The notes under the pieces: model-generated
Database searches by the model: none
What the model saw: only the letters and a program-made list of their open reading frames with translations
Told to the model about the DNA's origin: nothing
Program-made: the position numbers and the translations under genes
Shown: one piece after another, positions 1-12,370 of the stretch
How the letters are laid out: each line of letters begins with the position of its first letter
Position numbering within the stretch: position 1 is the stretch's first letter
Source of the DNA: Nemertoderma westbladi
Taxonomy: Eukaryota; Xenacoelomorpha; Nemertodermatida; Nemertodermatidae
Direction of reading: 5' to 3'
Length of the DNA stretch: 64,000 nt
NCBI GenBank assembly: GCA_032718475.1
Contig: JAUCBJ010005741.1
Span: forward strand, 1 to 64,000

Positions 1-1908
1 CCTAAAAACACACTACGACGTAATATATTCGAATATAGTTAAATAACTCTGGAAGCCCTGTGTTTTCTGAGTTGTAACACTGTGTACAAATTGGGAATAG
101 TAACCCCAATTGTCTCACACTTTCTCAAGTCACTGGCACTGTCTCGTCGAAAGTTATAACCTTTTAACTGGTTCTGTAGGAAGTAACATGAAAAAACGCC
201 GCTTATAGCCTAAAAACACACTACGACGTAATATATTCGAATATAGTTAAATAACTCTGGAAGCCCTGCGTTTTCTGAGTTGTAACACTGTGTACAAATT
301 GGGAATAGTAACCCCAATTGTCTCACACTTTCTCAAGTCACTGGCACTGTCTCGTCGAAAGTTATAACCTTTTAACTGGTTCTGTAGGAAGTAACATGAA
401 AAAACGCCGCTTATAGCCTAAAAACACACTACGACGTAATATATTCGAATATAGTTAAATAACTCTGGAAGCCCTGTGTTTTCTGAGTTGTAACACTGTG
501 TACAAATTGGGAATAGTAACCCCAATTGTCTCACACTTTCTCAAGTCACTGGCACTGTCTCGTCGAAAGTTATAACCTTTTAACTGGTTCTGTAGGAAGT
601 AACATGAAAAAACGCCGCTTATAGCCTAAAAACACACTACGACGTATTATATTCGAATATAGTTAAATAACTCTGGAAGCCCTGTGTTTTCTGAGTTGTA
701 ACACTGTGTACAAATTGGGAATAGTAACCCCAATTGTCTCACACTTTCTCAAGTCACTGGCACTGTCTCGTCGAAAGTTACAACCGTTTAACTGGTTCTG
801 TAGGAAGTAACATGAAAAAACGCCGCTTATAGCCTAAAAACACACTACGACGTAATATATTCGAATATAGTTAAATAACTCTGGAAGCCCTGCGTTTTCT
901 GAGTTGTAACACTGTGTACAAATTGGGAATAGTAACCCCAATTGTCTCACACTTTCTCAAGTCACTGGCACTGTCTCGTCGAAAGTTACAACCTTTTAAC
1001 TGGTTCTGTAGGAAGTAACATGAAAAAACGCCGCTTATAGCCTAAAAACACACTACGACGTAATATATTCGAATATAGTTAAATAACTCTGGAAGCCCTG
1101 CGTTTTCTGAGTTGTAACACTGTGTACAAATTGGGAATAGTAACCCCAATTGTCTCACACTTTCTCAAGTCACTGGCACTGTCTCGTCGAAAGTTACAAC
1201 CTTTTAACTGGTTCTGTAGGAAGTAACATGAAAAAACGCCGCTTATAGCCTAAAAACACACTACGACGTAATATATTCGAATATAGTTAAATAACTCTGG
1301 AAGCCCTGCGTTTTCTGAGTTGTAACACTGTGTACAAATTGGGAATAGTAACCCCAATTGTCTCACACTTTCTCAAGTCACTGGCACTGTCTCGTCGAAA
1401 GTTATAACCTTTTAACTGGTTCTGTAGGAAGTAACATGAAAAAACGCCGCTTATAGCCTAAAAACACACTACGACGTAATATATTCGAATATAGTTAAAT
1501 AACTCTGGAAGCCCTGCGTTTTCTGAGTTGTAACACTGTGTACAAATTGGGAATAGTAACCCCAATTGTCTCACACTTTCTCAAGTCACTGGCACTGTCT
1601 CCTCGAAAGTTATAACCTTTTAACTGGTTCTGTAGTAAGTAACATGAAAAAACGCCGCTTATAGCCTAAAAACACACTACGACGTAATATATTCGAATAT
1701 AGTTAAATAACTCTGGAAGCCCTGTGTTTTCTGAGTTGTAACACTGTGTACAAATTGGGAATAGTAACCCCAATTGTCTCACACTTTCTCAAGTCACTGG
1801 CACTGTCTCGTCGAAAGTTATAACCTTTTAACTGGTTCTGTAGGAAGTAACATGAAAAAACGCCGCTTATAGCCTAAAAACACACTACGACGTATTATAT
1901 TCGAATAT
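1..1908. repeat. 208-bp satellite array, nine full copies plus a 36-bp partial
   Basis: Units start at 1, 209, 417, 625, 833, 1041, 1249, 1457, 1665 and 1873, giving an exact 208-bp period, and copies differ at only a few positions. Each unit holds a perfect 14-bp palindrome, TATATTCGAATATA. It also holds a hairpin-capable pair, AATTGGG and CCCAATT, 9 bp apart. The last copy stops at the right edge of the palindrome, where the 42-bp array begins. The array continues off the left edge of the window. No coding potential is seen. Confidence 0.97.
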
Positions 1909-4900
1909 GATGCGTGATCTACTGTTTAACACAGTGGTACACACAATGGCGATGCGTGATCTACTGTTTAACACAGTGGTACACACAATGGCGATGCGTG
2001 ATCTACTGTTTAACACAGTGGTACACACAATGGCGATGCGTGATCTACTGTTTAACACAGTGGTACACACAATGGCGATGCGTGATCTACTGTTTAACAC
2101 AGTGGTACACACAATGGCGATGCGTGATCTACTGTTTAACACAGTGGTACACACAATGGCGATGCGTGATCTACTGTTTAACACAGTGGTACACACAATG
2201 GCGATGCGTGATCTACTGTTTAACACAGTGGTACACACAATGGCGATGCGTGATCTACTGTTTAACACAGTGGTACACACAATGGCGATGCGTGATCTAC
2301 TGTTTAACACTGTGGTACACACAATGGCGATGCGTGATCTACTGTTTAACACAGTGGTACACACAATGGCGATGCGTGATCTACTGTTTAACACTGTGGT
2401 ACACACAATGGCGATGCGTGATCTACTGTTTAACACAGTGGTACACACAATGGCGATGCGTGATCTACTGTTTAACACTGTGGTACACACAATGGCGATG
2501 CGGGATCTACTGTTTAACACAGTGGTACACACAATGGCGATGCGGGATCTACTGTTTAACACTGTGGTACACACAATGGCGATGCGTGATCTACTGTTTA
2601 ACACAGTGGTACACACAATGGCGATGCGTGATCTACTGTTTAACACAGTGGTACACACAATGGCGATGCGTGATCTACTGTTTAACACTGTGGTACACAC
2701 AATGGCGATGCGTGATCTACTGTTTAACACTGTGGTACACACAATGGCGATGCGTGATCTACTGTTTAACACTGTGGTACACACAATGGCGATGCGGGAT
2801 CTACTGTTTAACACTGTGGTACACACAATGGCGATGCGTGATCTACTGTTTAACACAGTGGTACACACAATGGCGATGCGTGATCTACTGTTTAACACAG
2901 TGGTACACACAATGGCGATGCGTGATCTACTGTTTAACACAGTGGTACACACAATGGCGATGCGGGATCTACTGTTTAACACAGTGGTACACACAATGGC
3001 GATGCGGGATCTACTGTTTAACACAGTGGTACACACAATGGCGATGCGTGATCTACTGTTTAACACAGTGGTACACACAATGGCGATGCGGGATCTACTG
3101 TTTAACACAGTGGTACACACAATGGCGATGCGGGATCTACTGTTTAACACAGTGGTACACACAATGGCGATGCGTGATCTACTGTTTAACACTAGTGGTA
3201 CACACAATGGCGATGCGGGATCTACTGTTTAACACAGTGGTACACACAATGGCGATGCGTGATCTACTGTTTAACACAGTGGTACACACAATGGCGATGC
3301 GTGATCTACTGTTTAACACAGTGGTACACACAATGGCGATGCGGGATCTACTGTTTAACACAGTGGTACACACAATGGCGATGCGTGATCTACTGTTTAA
3401 CACAGTGGTACACACAATGGCGATGCGTGATCTACTGTTTAACACTGTGGTACACACAATGGCGATGCGTGATCTACTGTTTAACACTGTGGTACACACA
3501 ATGGCGATGCGTGATCTACTGTTTAACACAGTGGTACACACAATGGCGATGCGTGATCTACTGTTTAACACAGTGGTACACACAATGGCGATGCGTGATC
3601 TACTGTTTAACACAGTGGTACACACAATGGCGATGCGTGATCTACTGTTTAACACAGTGGTACACACAATGGCGATGCGTGATCTACTGTTTAACACAGT
3701 GGTACACACAATGGCGATGCGTGATCTACTGTTTAACACAGTGGTACACACAATGGCGATGCGTGATCTACTGTTTAACACAGTGGTACACACAATGGCG
3801 ATGCGTGATCTACTGTTTAACACAGTGGTACACACAATGGCGATGCGTGATCTACTGTTTAACACAGTGGTACACACAATGGCGATGCGTGATCTACTGT
3901 TTAACACTGTGGTACACACAATGGCGATGCGTGATCTACTGTTTAACACAGTGGTACACACAATGGCGATGCGTGATCTACTGTTTAACACAGTGGTACA
4001 CACAATGGCGATGCGTGATCTACTGTTTAACACAGTGGTACACACAATGGCGATGCGTGATCTACTGTTTAACACTGTGGTACACACAATGGCGATGCGG
4101 GATCTACTGTTTAACACTGTGGTACACACAATGGCGATGCGGGATCTACTGTTTAACACAGTGGTACACACAATGGCGATGCGTGATCTACTGTTTAACA
4201 CAGTGGTACACACAATGGCGATGCGTGATCTACTGTTTAACACAGTGGTACACACAATGGCGATGCGTGATCTACTGTTTAACACTGTGGTACACACAAT
4301 GGCGATGCGTGATCTACTGTTTAACACAGTGGTACACACAATGGCGATGCGTGATCTACTGTTTAACACAGTGGTACACACAATGGCGATGCGGGATCTA
4401 CTGTTTAACACTGTGGTACACACAATGGCGATGCGTGATCTACTGTTTAACACAGTGGTACACACAATGGCGATGCGTGATCTACTGTTTAACACAGTGG
4501 TACACACAATGGCGATGCGTGATCTACTGTTTAACACAGTGGTACACACAATGGCGATGCGGGATCTACTGTTTAACACAGTGGTACACACAATGGCGAT
4601 GCGGGATCTACTGTTTAACACAGTGGTACACACAATGGCGATGCGTGATCTACTGTTTAACACAGTGGTACACACAATGGCGATGCGGGATCTACTGTTT
4701 AACACAGTGGTACACACAATGGCGATGCGGGATCTACTGTTTAACACAGTGGTACACACAATGGCGATGCGTGATCTACTGTTTAACACTAGTGGTACAC
4801 ACAATGGCGATGCGGGATCTACTGTTTAACACAGTGGTACACACAATGGCGATGCGTGATCTACTGTTTAACACAGTGGTACACACAATGGCGATGCGTG

Positions 4901-7652
4901 ATCTACTGTTTAACACAGTGGTACACACAATGGCGATGCGGGATCTACTGTTTAACACAGTGGTACACACAATGGCGATGCGTGATCTACTGTTTAACAC
5001 AGTGGTACACACAATGGCGATGCGGGATCTACTGTTTAACACAGTGGTACACACAATGGCGATGCGGGATCTACTGTTTAACACTGTGGTACACACAATG
5101 GCGATGCGTGATCTACTGTTTAACACTGTGGTACACACAATGGCGATGCGTGATCTACTGTTTAACACAGTGGTACACACAATGGCGATGCGTGATCTAC
5201 TGTTTAACACAGTGGTACACACAATGGCGATGCGTGATCTACTGTTTAACACTGTGGTACACACAATGGCGATGCGTGATCTACTGTTTAACACTGTGGT
5301 ACACACAATGGCGATGCGGGATCTACTGTTTAACACTGTGGTACACACAATGGCGATGCGTGATCTACTGTTTAACGCAGTGGTACACACAATGGCGATG
5401 CGTGATCTACTGTTTAACACTGTGGTACACACAATGGCGATGCGTGATCTACTGTATAACACAGTGGTACACACAATGGCGATGCGTGATCTACTGTTTA
5501 ACACAGTGGTACACACAATGGCGATGCGTGATCTACTGTATAACACTGTGGTACACACAATGGCGATGCGTGATCTACTGTTTAACACAATGGTACACAC
5601 AATGGCGATGCGTGATCTACTGTTTAACACAATGGTACACGCAATGGCGATGCGTGATCTACTGTTTAACACAGTGGTACACACAATGGCGATGCGGGAT
5701 CTACTGTTTAACACAGTGGTACACACAATGGCGATGCGTGATCTACTGTTTAACACAGTGGTACACACAATGGCGATGCGGGATCTACTGTTTAACACAG
5801 TGGTACACACAATGACGATGCGTGATCTACTGTTTAACACAGTGGTACACACAATGGCGATGCGTGATCTACTGTATAACACAGTGGTACACACAATGGC
5901 GATGCGTGATCTACTGTTTAACACAGTGGTACACACAATGGCGATGCGTGATCTACTGTATAACACAGTGGTACACACAATGGCGATGCGTGATCTACTG
6001 TTTAACACAGTGGTACACACAATGGCGATGCGGGATCTACTGTTTAACACTGTGGTACACACAATGGCGATGCGTGATCTACTGTTTAACACAGTGGTAC
6101 ACACAATGGCGATGCGGGATCTACTGTATAACACAGTGGTACACACAATGGCGATGCGTGATCTACTGTTTAACACAGTGGTACACACAATGGCGATGCG
6201 GGATCTACTGTTTAACACAGTGGTACACACAATGGCGATGCGGGATCTACTGTATAACACAGTGGTACACACAATGGCGATGCGTGATCTACTGTTTAAC
6301 ACAATGGTACACACAATGGCGATGCGTGATCTACTGTTTAACACAATGGTACACACAATGGCGATGCGTGATCTACTGTTTAACACAGTGGTACACACAA
6401 TGGCGATGCGTGATCTACTGTTTAACACAATGGTACACACAATGGCGATGCGTGATCTACTGTTTAACACAGTGGTACACACAATGGCGATGCGTGATCT
6501 ACTGTTTAACACAATGGTACACACAATGGCGATGCGTGATCTACTGTTTAACACAGTGGTACACACAATAGCGATGCGCGATCTACTGTTTAACACTGTG
6601 GTACACACAATGGCGAGGCGTGATCTACTGTTTAACACAGTGGTACACACAATGGCGAGGCGTGATCTACTGTATAACACAGTGGTCAACACAATGGTGA
6701 TGCGTGATCTACTGTTTAACACAGTGGTACACACAATGGCGATGCGGGATCTACTGTTTAACACTGTGGTACACACAATGGCGATGCGTGATCTACTGTT
6801 TAACACAGTGGTACACACAATGGCGATGCGGGATCTACTGTATAACACAGTGGTACACACAATGGCGATGCGTGATCTACTGTTTAACACAGTGGTACAC
6901 ACAATGGCGATGCGGGATCTACTGTTTAACACAGTGGTACACACAATGGCGATGCGGGATCTACTGTATAACACAGTGGTACACACAATGGCGATGCGTG
7001 ATCTACTGTATAACACAGTGGTACACACAATGGCGATGCGTGATCTACTGTTTAACACAGTGGTACACACAATGGCGATGCGGGATCTACTGTTTAACAC
7101 TGTGGTACACACAATGGCGATGCGGGATCTACTGTTTAACACAGTGGTACACACAATGGCGATGCGGGATCTACTGTATAACACAGTGGTGCACACAATG
7201 GCGATGCGTGATCTACTGTTTAACACAGTGGTACACACAATGGCGATACGTGATCTACTGTTTAACACAGTGGTACACAACACACAATGGCGATGCGGGA
7301 TGCGTGATCTACTGTTTAACACAGTGGTACACACAATGGCGATGCGGGATCTACTGTTTAACACAATGGCGATGCGGGATCTACTGTTTAACACAGTGGT
7401 ACACACAATGGCGATGTGGGATCTACTGTTTAACACTGTGGTACACACAATGGCGATGCGTGATCTACTGTTTAACACTGTGGTACACACAATGGCGATG
7501 CGTGATCTACTGTTTAACACAGTGGTACACACAATGGCGATGCGTGATCTACTGTATAACACAGTGGTACACACAATGGCGATGCGGGATCTACTGTTTA
7601 ACACAGTGGTACACACAATGGCGATGCGTGATCTACTGTATAACACAGTGGT
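1909..7652. repeat. 42-bp minisatellite array, about 137 copies
   Basis: The unit begins GATGCGTGATCTACTG and has a 42-bp period. Two sites toggle in most copies: CGTGAT or CGGGAT, and ACAGTGG or ACTGTGG. Because 42 is divisible by three, both strands stay open for hundreds of codons, but the translations only repeat a 14-residue word and have no domain or start context. One-base insertions at about 3193 and 4790 change frame. Copies right of about 5370 are more divergent, with TGTATAAC, ACAATGG and indels at about 7280 and 7360. Confidence 0.97.
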
Positions 7653-7745
7653 AAACAATGATACTATCGAATATATTGTCAGATTATTATTCTAATTGAT
7701 TATTATCGTTGCTGAATGAAGGAACTATACCAACTGTTACATTCT

Positions 7746-8113
7746 CTTAGTGGGAAACTCGCTGTTTATCTTAGTGGGAAACTCGCTGTTTATCTTAGTG
7801 GGAAACTCACTGTTTATCTTAGTGGGAAACTCGCTGTTTGTTTATCTTAGTGGGAAATTCGCTGTTTATCTTAGTGGGAAACTCGCTGTTTATCTTAGTG
7901 GGAAACTCGCTGTTTATCTTAGTGGGAAACTCGCTGTTTATCTTAGTGGGAAACTCGCTGTTTGTTTATCTTATTGGGGAACTCGCTGTTTATCTTAGTG
8001 GGAAACTCGCTGTTTATCTTAGTGGGAAACTCGCTGTTTATCTTAGTGGGAAACTCGCTGTTTATCTTAGTGGGAAACTCGCTGTTTATCTTAGTGGGAA
8101 ACTCGCTGTTTAC
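7746..8113. repeat. 24-bp minisatellite, 15 copies
   Basis: The unit is GGGAAACTCGCTG followed by TTTATCTTAGT. Copies 4 and 9 both carry a 4-bp TTTG insertion, five units apart, which suggests a five-unit block was duplicated. The array ends abruptly at CTGTTTACAGCC. Open frames inside it are artefacts of a unit length divisible by three. Confidence 0.95.
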
Positions 8114-8296
8114 AGCCTCACAGTCGGCGTTCAAATGCCATATAAATTAATACCCGGGGCATGGTTGCTATGGGCTGTTCAGTTAGGTTGAACCATTCAG
8201 TTAATAATAAGGACTTCATCGATCACCATTGTGTGGCGTAATAGGGTCTTACAGTGGGACACAAGTGGGACGTTTCTAGTTCGACGTTATTTTCAG

Positions 8297-8419
8297 TTTT
8301 ATACCGTGGCCGTCTTCTATTGTGTCATTTCTTACCCTGAGAAAGTGATTTCTGATCCAAATAAAATTCGATTAAGAGATTACAAAGTTTTTTCCCTGTT
8401 GACAATCCCTTCCAAATGA
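8297..8419 (+). CDS. Candidate alternative terminal exon of a tetraspanin-like gene (exon a, weakest of four)
   Basis: A splice acceptor (TTATTTTCAG) is followed in phase 0 by FYTVAVFYCVI, a polar 29-residue tail and TGA. The hydrophobic stretch has Cys at position 9 and Ile at position 11. These two positions are shared with the three similar candidates downstream; Thr at position 3 is also shared with the 10589 exon. In tetraspanins the last exon encodes the end of transmembrane helix 4 with its juxtamembrane cysteine, then the cytosolic tail. The tail carries YKVF, a YXX-hydrophobic sorting-type motif. This exon lacks the diagnostic ACC signature, so it could be a chance open stretch. Upstream exons are not in the window. 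Confidence 0.3.
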   Translation, partial: FYTVAVFYCVISYPEKVISDPNKIRLRDYKVFSLLTIPSK

Positions 8420-8938
8420 CTAATGTTGCATGATTGTGATTAATCTGCTCTAATATTTTGTATTATTGTTTGACTTATTATAATTTGTTATTATATATTA
8501 AGTTAGTTTAATAACGTAACTGAGATTTTGGACGGACTGACTGTCAGTTAAACTAAAGTCTGTCGTGGTAAACCCACCATTGTTCGATAATCGAGTTTTT
8601 TACGAATGTGTCTATAGTTGATATTATATTCCATTGTTGGGAAATTACCAATTATAAATCTTCCACGTTTTTAGAATGAAGCCTCGGTTTCATATATTTT
8701 TTCTACAAGTTAATTTATCTGATTGATCAATTATTTAATTTAACAAGCTTGTTTTATTGAGCCAGTAATTATTAAAGTAAAGATCTATTAATACATTTAT
8801 TATAGAGTTGTAATTAATAATTGTTAGTCTTTAAAAGCTTTTTGTTGACAACAATAAATTAAATTTGAGCTTTTTATTCGAAAACAATAAATTAAATTTG
8901 AGCTTTTTATTCGAAACCTGAAACATACTCCCCGGTAT
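8420..8938. other. AT-rich spacer with a 33-bp direct duplication
   Basis: No gene is seen. Two tandem 33-bp copies begin ACAATAAATTAAATTTG at 8851 and 8884. The rest is AT-rich and looks intronic or intergenic. Confidence 0.6.
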
Positions 8939-10290
8939 ACATCATGTGACCCAGTAAACTGTGTACACATCACATGACCCAGTAAACTGTGTACGCTTAA
9001 CGTGACCCAGCGAATTGTGTACACTTAACGTGACCCAGTAAATTGTGTACACATCACATGACCCAGTAAACTGTGTACACTTAACGTGACCCAGTAAATT
9101 GTGTACACCTAACGTGACCCAGTAAACTGTGTACACATCACGTAACCTAGTAAACTGTGTACCCTTAACGTGACCCAGTAAACTGGGTACACATCACATG
9201 ACCCAGTAAACTTTGTGCACATCACATGACCGAGTAAACTGTGTGCACTTAACGTGACCCAGTAAACTGTGTACACTTAACGTGACCCAGTAAATTGTGT
9301 ACACTTAACGTGACCCAGTAAACTGGGTACACATCACATGACCCAGTAAACTGTGTACACTTAACGTGACCCAGTAACCTGGGTACACATGAGATGACTC
9401 AGTAATCTGTGTACACATCACGTGGTACACATCATGTGACCCAGTAAACTGTGTACACATCACATGACCCAGTAAACTGTGTACGCTTAACGTGACCCAG
9501 CGAATTGTGTACACTTAACGTGACCCAGTAAATTGTGTACACATCACATGACCCAGTAAACTGTGTACACTTAACGTGACCCAGTAAATTGTGTACACCT
9601 AACGTGACCCAGTAAACTGTGTACACATCACGTAACCTAGTAAACTGTGTACCCTTAACGTGACCCAGTAAACTGGGTACACATCACATGACCCAGTAAA
9701 CTTTGTGCACATCACATGACCGAGTAAACTGTGTGCACTTAACGTGACCCAGTAAACTGTGTACACTTAACGTGACCCGGTTAACTGTGTGCACATCACG
9801 TGACCCAGTAAACTTGGTATACATCACATGACCCAGTAAACTTGGTATACATCACATGACCCAGTAAACATGGCATATATCACTTGTCCCAGTCAATGGG
9901 TATTCATCACGAGCCAGTAAACTATGTACACAACACGTGACTCACTAAACTGTGTAGTACACATCACATGACCCAGTTAACTTGTACCATCTTCACTCAG
10001 TAAACATGGTATACATCACATGACTCGGTAAACATAGTATACATCACATGACCCAGTAAACTTGGTATACATCACTTGTCCCAGTCAATGGGTATTCATG
10101 ACGAGCGAGTAACCTGTGTACACATCACATGACCCACTAAACTGTTACACATCACATGACCCAGTTAACTTGTACCATCTCATGTCTCACTCAGTAAACA
10201 TGGTATACATCACATGACTCGGTAAACATGGTATACATCACATGTCTCTTTAAACTGGGTTTATAACTCATGACCCAGTCAATTGGGTGC
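8939..10290. repeat. 28-bp minisatellite with two alternating unit types and a 490-bp internal duplication
   Basis: Units are of two kinds, GTACACATCACATGACCCAG and GTACACTTAACGTGACCCAG, each followed by TAAACTGT, with a 28-bp period. The stretch 8941-9287 is repeated almost exactly at 9431-9777, an offset of 490 bp. Copies after about 9780 become divergent and variable in length. Several copies contain the E-box-like hexamers CACATG or CACGTG, but no function can be inferred from that. Confidence 0.92.
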
Positions 10291-10588
10291 ACACGTACGT
10301 ACATCAGAGGTCCTCTTTGCAGACGGCATGGGACACCATCACTTCGTTCATTCTCAGTTAAAATGTTTTAATGTCGTTTATTATTTTCGTAATCTACGGC
10401 GTTAGAGCACTCCATGATGTTGCATTAATTGACTCAACTATTACTAATGTCGGCCCAACTAGCTACAAATAATAATTGATGCTAATTTTCGGCAAGTTTG
10501 TGGTCATGAAAATATACTAGGCCATTTGTTAGAATTTGCGGATTTATATTTCAATGATTATTTGTTTTGGAATATTTCGTATACGCAG

Positions 10589-10687
10589 GTTCTCACTATG
10601 ATCCTATCCATTTGTCTTATCCGAGAAATTATCTCTGAGCCTGAGGTGACCTATGGTGCCCCCGAATCACCAGATGTTATGATGTGA
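10589..10687 (+). CDS. Candidate alternative terminal exon of a tetraspanin-like gene (exon b)
   Basis: The acceptor TATACGCAG is followed in phase 0 by VLTMILSICLI, then a 21-residue tail beginning REIISEPEV and a TGA stop, 32 residues in all. The hydrophobic word fits the last part of tetraspanin transmembrane helix 4, with a juxtamembrane Cys at position 9. The tail has no obvious YXX-hydrophobic motif. A polyadenylation hexamer AATAAA lies at 10831. The intron sequence just upstream (TTGTTTTGGAATATTT) resembles that before the 11406 exon, which suggests exon duplication. No conserved tetraspanin extracellular exon (CCG motif) was found nearby, so the rest of the gene must be left of the window if the reading is right. 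Confidence 0.5.
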   Translation, partial: VLTMILSICLIREIISEPEVTYGAPESPDVMM

Positions 10688-11405
10688 ACCAAAGTTCCCG
10701 GTAGAAATCTCGACGTTGACTTGGATTTATAACAAATTCTAATCCGTTTCTATTTAGGGAACCGCATTTAATCAACTCAGTTTAATATTCAAAAACTCAA
10801 TTTATTATTGAAGCAATCAACCCACCCGTTAATAAACATTGCGATTACTGTTAATATAAAGTGCTTTGCTACGCCGTCAAATAAGTATTTTTATTCGAAA
10901 ATTGAAATATTACTTATGCGAAGGCTGATATTATTAGAGCAATGTATATATGTCCGTTTGTTGGAGTAGATTAGTGTTCGTTACCAACCCACTATTCGAG
11001 ATTCACTTTACTTTGTCGAGAATTCTACATGAATACCAGTTCCTACTGTTTGCTATAGGGTGTCGTATGCTGATCGTATTTGTCAATGTCTTCTCTTCCT
11101 TTTCTTATAATAAAGTTTTGACATACATGACAGACAACCTACTGAGTTAAGTAATGTTTCAAGTTTCGAATAAATCTTATTATTAATTTATCTTATACGA
11201 GTCATTCCTCTTGCTAAGAAATTTTCAGCTATTATGCCATTATTTTTTATTATTTTGTACAACCTATGTTTTTTTCTGGAATTTTTGCAATATTTTTTAT
11301 TATTTTTAGTAACGATTTCATACTTTTTATACATCTTTTGTTAAATCAATATTAATTAGACTAACGAATATTTGTTTGAATATTTTTTGTTATATATATA
11401 CGCAG
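10688..11405. other. AT-rich non-coding spacer, probable intron
   Basis: No gene is seen. Short open frames (for example 10950-11150) lack coding character. The stretch lies between two tetraspanin-like terminal exons and contains the AATAAA hexamer at 10831. Confidence 0.5.
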
Positions 11406-11465
11406 ATTCTGGGGGTTATCCTGGCCTGTTGTATTATCCGCCATATCGGTAATGAGGTGGCTTAG
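11406..11465 (+). CDS. Tetraspanin-like terminal exon, TM4 end and short tail (exon c)
   Basis: The acceptor TATATATACGCAG is followed in phase 0 by ILGVILACCIIRHIGNEVA and TAG. The pattern I-L-G-x-I-L-A-C-C-x-I-R is the classic end of tetraspanin transmembrane helix 4, with paired palmitoylatable cysteines and a basic residue at the cytosolic face. The tail is very short and lacks a tyrosine sorting motif. Tetraspanins usually have a phase-0 intron at this point, which fits. AATAAA lies at 11739. The remaining exons (TM1-3 and the large extracellular loop) are not in the window. Confidence 0.68.
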   Translation: MLGVILACCIIRHIGNEVA

Positions 11466-12370
11466 TTCATTCCTTCACTCCGGCTACTACACGGTGTATC
11501 TTGTATGTATCTTCTAACTACCTTAGCTGTTGTTTCTATGTGAACTCATACTTAATTGTTTATCATCCGTACTGCCGTCATTAACGAGGTTAGCTTATCA
11601 TCATCATCACACTTCGCTATATCATCTGTTACTGTTAGTTATTGGTGGTAGTTGCATGCGAGATACAGCCATTTTAGTGAAATACGTGTAACAATTACAA
11701 TTCGCCATTATTTATATTTTTTATGTTCTTTCTAATTGAATAAATATTAAGTATTATTTTATTTTTTTGTCACACTTTGACTAATATTAATTAATTAAAA
11801 GAAGTCATTAATATTCATTTATTTTTTATCCGCTTGCCTTTCGTTGCTGATGATAAAATAAAATCATCATAAAATGTATTTCGTTATCAAAATGATGTCA
11901 TCTGCCGCTAGATGGAAATACGAATTACTTATTATTATAATTCCTATTCTATTCAATTCGTTAGGTGAAATTTCATTATTTAAAGTTTTCAACCTTTTTC
12001 TCCGCGGGAAAAATGACTTAGATATGAATTCATAGGATTTACTTTTTCAGGGGAAAGTAAAATTAAAATAAATAGTTAAATACGACTTGCTAAACTAAAC
12101 TAAATCTAAACTGCGGCTAGTTGGTATTCCTCATGGATCAGTAATTACCCAAGAGAAGCGGCGGAGAACATGTTTCTATGTATTTACCTCTATTGCTAAG
12201 TAAATCTAAGAGTATCGGGACAGGCGTGAAACAAATGCTAATTGTTTTCTGTGTAATAAATAGGTATACCACTTACCGCAATGATAAGTAAATGATCGTT
12301 AGTTATTTCTGGTAGTTGTGTCACGACAACTTATCTAATAAATTGCATCCCATTGGAACAAAGTACGAAA
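11466..12370. other. AT-rich non-coding spacer
   Basis: No gene, RNA or element is recognised. The stretch contains long T/A runs and the AATAAA site that could serve the preceding exon. Confidence 0.5.

Noticed and set aside
1885-7695. Very long open frames on both strands (up to 1478 codons) over the 42-bp array.
   Set aside because: A 42-bp period keeps every frame in register. Translations only repeat a 14-residue word in several frames and both strands, 1-bp insertions shift frames freely, and there is no start context or flanking exon.
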